A DNA stretch of 64,000 nt. Source: Acinetobacter guillouiae CIP 63.46 (GTDB lineage: Bacteria; Pseudomonadota; Gammaproteobacteria; Pseudomonadales; Moraxellaceae). The notes beneath the pieces are model-generated. The model saw only the letters and a list, made by a program, of their open reading frames with translations, ran no database searches and had not been told where the DNA came from. The stretch covers positions 1-64,000 of the forward strand of contig NZ_KB849290.1 in the NCBI RefSeq assembly GCF_000368145.1. Reading direction: 5' to 3'. This document shows, one piece after another, positions 61,249-64,000 of this stretch; within the stretch, counting starts at the first letter, position 1, and every line of letters starts with the position of its first letter. Both the position numbers and the translations under genes were made by a program.

Positions 61249-62264
61249 ATATAAAAATATTCAGCCAGCTAAAGACCTAGCACGATCATTCAAACGAGGT
61301 TTAAGATGGGCCTGTAGCATGTATTTTTTTGAATGAGTTTTAAAATAAATTAGACGATACTTTTCGCTCAGAGCAGTTAGCTATTTACAGTATTTCTAAA
61401 TCATTATACAAATTTAAATATAATTGTTAAATATTTTTATATAATAGAGGTATTTAAAAATGTAAATTGAATATTTGGTTTTTATTTAGAATATGGATTT
61501 AGATAAGAAGTGTTAATCTTTTTTAATAATTTACATCAAGGTTAGATTAATTTATATATTTATTGTAAATTAATTATTTGAATTCATAGAATTTTTTTTA
61601 TCAACTTAGGTGGTTTTTAATTATAAATATGTATAGAAAAATATAATTATTTAATTCGGTTTGAGTTGCTTTAGTGGGATTTTTCTATATTTTATAATTG
61701 TGGTTTTTTTTGATTTTTGATTAAACTAAAGTTTATATTTTTAGTAAATATGTTGTGATTTAAGGGTGTGTGGAGTTTAGTAAATATATCGATCTGGAAA
61801 TAAGTGATATGGTAGCTTTTTAATATAATAATCATCCCAAAGACTTTGCAATTTTTTAACTTGTTGAGGTGGTTTATTTTAAGTTAAATCTTAATTTATA
61901 TTGTAAGGTATCTTGACTTGAAATGTGTTGGTATATCATTAATTTTTAATAAAATGCTCCAATTTTATTAGTGTAGAGTATGTTGAAAAACATCCATATT
62001 GTTTTATATTTCAATAAATAAGTTTTTGCAATTTTAAATGTGTATTAAAAATTCTGGTGTATTAAACATCTTTTAGTAATTAAAATTCTATATAAAACAA
62101 TATTTTGGGTGGTTGCTGGTTCCTTTTTTTTGAAGGGTATGTTTTTTTGCTCTTAGATTAAATTATTCTCTAAAAAATTTCATAATAGAATTAAGGTTTT
62201 AAAATTCATGAATATAAACTGGCTGTTTTCTTATTTTTTATTATTTTAAGAGATGAGAGCTTCG
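61249..62264. other. 1-kb AT-rich gap upstream of the type I secretion operon
   Basis: No credible gene on either strand. From about 61380 on, the sequence is strikingly poor in G and C, with long A/T tracts. The 11-base TTAGTAAATAT occurs twice (61740-61750 and 61778-61788). No terminator hairpin or RNA gene identified with confidence. A promoter for the secretion operon is expected in the last 200 bases. Confidence 0.6.
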
Positions 62265-63791
62265 ATGAGTAATGTTTTTTTTTACCAAAAGCAGTTTCTA
62301 TTTATAATCAGATCAACGACTAATTTTTTTATATTTCTCTGTATCGTTTTTACTGTATCGATGACAAAGGCAGAAATAGTATTAACAAAACCAGAGAATA
62401 ATTTAAAGAATAAACTTTCTCAATTCTTGGCTCCTGAGTCTAATCAGGATTATAAATTTGTTAATTTACAAAAATTAAGTAATTTGCAATTAGAACAAAG
62501 TCAATTCCAAAAAATTGGGAATGACGGTTTTTTTTCAACTATACCTAATGCCTTATCAAATGATTCTATTGGTTTAATTGATGCGATCTATTATTCAATT
62601 CAACAAAATCCTGATATTTCTCAAGCGATTGCTAGCTTATCAGCACAAAATTCAGGGGTTGATTTTGCAAAAGCTGGTTATTATCCACAATTATCGGGAG
62701 GAGTGAGTACAGGAGATTTAACAACTGGAGAGCGAGGTCGCCAGTTACTCAGTTTAAATGCAACCCAGATGGTTTATGATTTTGGAAAAATAAAGTCTGG
62801 GGTTTCAGTAGCACAAGCCAAGGTACAACTTGAACAAGCAAATGTTTTAGTCAGTATAGATGATATCGCTTTAGATACGTCCCAAACTATTATTAATATT
62901 CAGCGTTATCTTCGGTTGAATAAAATTGCAGAACAACAAATAGCTGGTATTCAACGAATTAAAGATATCGCAAATTTACGTGCCAATGCTGGAATCAGTA
63001 GTCAAGCTGATCCAATTCAAGCTCAATCTTATTTAGAGTCAGCACAATCAGGTTTAATTGCTCAACAGTCTTTGTTACGCCAGTATCAACAACATTTACG
63101 AATACTTTTAGGCGTGGATATTTTTAATAAGCTTTGGATAATTCCAGATGATTTAGTCATGCAATCGGATCTATATGGCGAACCTCAATTTAATATCATT
63201 CCTAAAATGATTGTAGCTCTCGCTAAAGTGGAAGTTGCAAAAGCTCAAAAAGATCAGACTCGATTAAGTCGTTATCCAACTTTTGCAGTTAAAGGCTCTT
63301 TAAATCAAGCTTTAAATGGTCGTAATCCGAATAATGGTAGAGATGATGGATTTTATAGTTCAATTATGCTTGAAGCGACTAGTCAGTTTTACCAAGGTGG
63401 GGCTAATTCTTCTCAAGTAAAAATGGCGAGTTATGCAGAAGAGGCTGCAAAATCAGAAGTGAGCTCGGTATACCGAGATGTTCTAAATCAGATTAGGACG
63501 AACCGTGAACAAATTGAAAATAAACAGCGCCAGATACAAGTTTTAGTAAATAGGCAAGAAACTACAGTTCGGACCAGAGAGCTATACCAAGAACAATATA
63601 AGCTTGGAACACGTTCATTGGTTGATTTACTTAATGCCGAGCAAGCAATCCATAGTGCAAATGCAGAACTCGAAACAGCACGTTATGACATCTATAACAG
63701 TATCGTTCAGTATATTGCAGCGACAGGCCGTTCGAGACAGGTTTATGGCTTAAACAATATTTCAATTCAGGGGTTCGAAGTCCAGCCATGA
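62265..63791 (+). CDS. TolC-like outer membrane protein of a type I secretion system (LapE-like)
   Basis: 508 residues from the ATG at 62265, with AGAG 5 bases upstream; an ATG at 62253 adds four residues. A long signal peptide (about 35 residues, ending SMTKA-E) is followed by about 60 unusual residues and then two outer-membrane-efflux (OEP) repeats. Landmarks are GLIDAIYYSIQQNPDISQA, GGVSTGDLTTG, TQMVYDFGKIKSGV, YQGGANSSQ and the terminal YKLGTRSLVDLLNAEQAI, typical of the LapE/AggA type that exports giant biofilm adhesins. Its stop overlaps the ATG of the next gene (ATGA). Confidence 0.88.
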   Translation: MSNVFFYQKQFLFIIRSTTNFFIFLCIVFTVSMTKAEIVLTKPENNLKNKLSQFLAPESNQDYKFVNLQKLSNLQLEQSQFQKIGNDGFFSTIPNALSNDSIGLIDAIYYSIQQNPDISQAIASLSAQNSGVDFAKAGYYPQLSGGVSTGDLTTGERGRQLLSLNATQMVYDFGKIKSGVSVAQAKVQLEQANVLVSIDDIALDTSQTIINIQRYLRLNKIAEQQIAGIQRIKDIANLRANAGISSQADPIQAQSYLESAQSGLIAQQSLLRQYQQHLRILLGVDIFNKLWIIPDDLVMQSDLYGEPQFNIIPKMIVALAKVEVAKAQKDQTRLSRYPTFAVKGSLNQALNGRNPNNGRDDGFYSSIMLEATSQFYQGGANSSQVKMASYAEEAAKSEVSSVYRDVLNQIRTNREQIENKQRQIQVLVNRQETTVRTRELYQEQYKLGTRSLVDLLNAEQAIHSANAELETARYDIYNSIVQYIAATGRSRQVYGLNNISIQGFEVQP

Positions 63792-64000
63792 CAACAAAAA
63801 TTAATTATCAACCTTGGTTAAAGGCAATACTTAGTGTTGCTAAGTATTATCGAATTGAGCCATCAGAAGAAAGAATCCGCTTACAATTGGATTGGAATCA
63901 AAACCAAAATCTTGACGATATTTTACAATTGATTGCCCGTCAGGTTGGGTTAAATTTACTTAAAACCGATTTTTCAGTAGGGCTTTTAAACCCATGGCTT
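63788..64000 (+). CDS. type I secretion ABC transporter, LapB-like, truncated by the window end
   Basis: Only the first 71 codons are visible. They begin MTTKINYQPWLKAILSVAKYY and continue EERIRLQLDWNQNQ and DDILQLIARQVGLNLLKTD, which looks like the inactive C39-peptidase-like N-terminal domain found in LapB/HlyB-type exporters. The four-base overlap with the TolC-like gene supports a tolC-lapB(-lapC) operon. Membrane and ATPase domains lie outside the window. Confidence 0.75.
   Translation, partial: MTTKINYQPWLKAILSVAKYYRIEPSEERIRLQLDWNQNQNLDDILQLIARQVGLNLLKTDFSVGLLNPWL

Overview
The window is chromosomal DNA from a gammaproteobacterium, almost certainly Acinetobacter. The 16S/23S sequence, an Ile-Ala tRNA spacer, AT-rich coding sequence, and the genes present (metX-metW, class I fumarase, tatABC beside phoX, piuC with a TonB receptor, pta/ackA, a Lap-type secretion operon) all fit that genus. 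I cannot fix the species. No prophage, insertion sequence, integron or CRISPR array is visible; this looks like core chromosome with a few accessory pieces.

Layout. Positions 1-5267 hold most of an rRNA operon on the + strand (16S lacking its 5' end, tRNA-Ile, tRNA-Ala, 23S, 5S, terminator). Positions 5364-16870 hold a dihydrolipoyl-dehydrogenase-like flavoprotein, an Ig-like-domain lipoprotein, a 35-residue lipoprotein, a META lipoprotein, a DUF4105 membrane protein, folA and thyA, a YwqG-like protein, an orphan CHAP-like cysteine hydrolase, two small paralogous membrane proteins, lgt and an NRDE/TANGO2 protein. Positions 16888-21112 pair the Tat substrate phoX with tatABC. Positions 21287-28500 carry an AEC transporter, rdgB, small hypotheticals, a SEL1 protein, metW-metX, a probable BrnT toxin remnant and leuA.

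Positions 28779-35760 form an iron-uptake block: an FMN-dependent hydroxyacid oxidase, PiuC-type dioxygenase and two TonB-dependent siderophore receptors, each receptor with a Fur-box-like site upstream. Positions 36136-39692 are the proteostasis set tig-clpP-clpX. Then come a DUF2846 lipoprotein, three tandem secreted DUF2059 paralogs, class I fumarase, a methyltransferase and a third TonB receptor with a Fur-like site at 44999. Positions 47394-52712 contain pta, ackA and proA.

Positions 53016-58962 contain an alpha/beta hydrolase with a PilZ-like C-terminus, an LCM-type methyltransferase, nagZ and the tail-specific protease prc. The right end has a membrane MHYT-GGDEF-EAL protein, about 1 kb of very AT-rich DNA without a gene, and the start of a type I secretion operon (TolC-like outer membrane protein, then a truncated LapB-type ABC transporter). 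The c-di-GMP enzyme, the PilZ-like fusion and this export operon suggest a biofilm/surface theme at this end, but that link is inference.

I did not find a convincing new multi-gene system. The best leads are the hydrolase-PilZ fusion, the orphan CHAP-like protein, the DUF2059 triplet, the tiny lipoprotein, the BrnT relic and a scattered family of palindromic intergenic elements.
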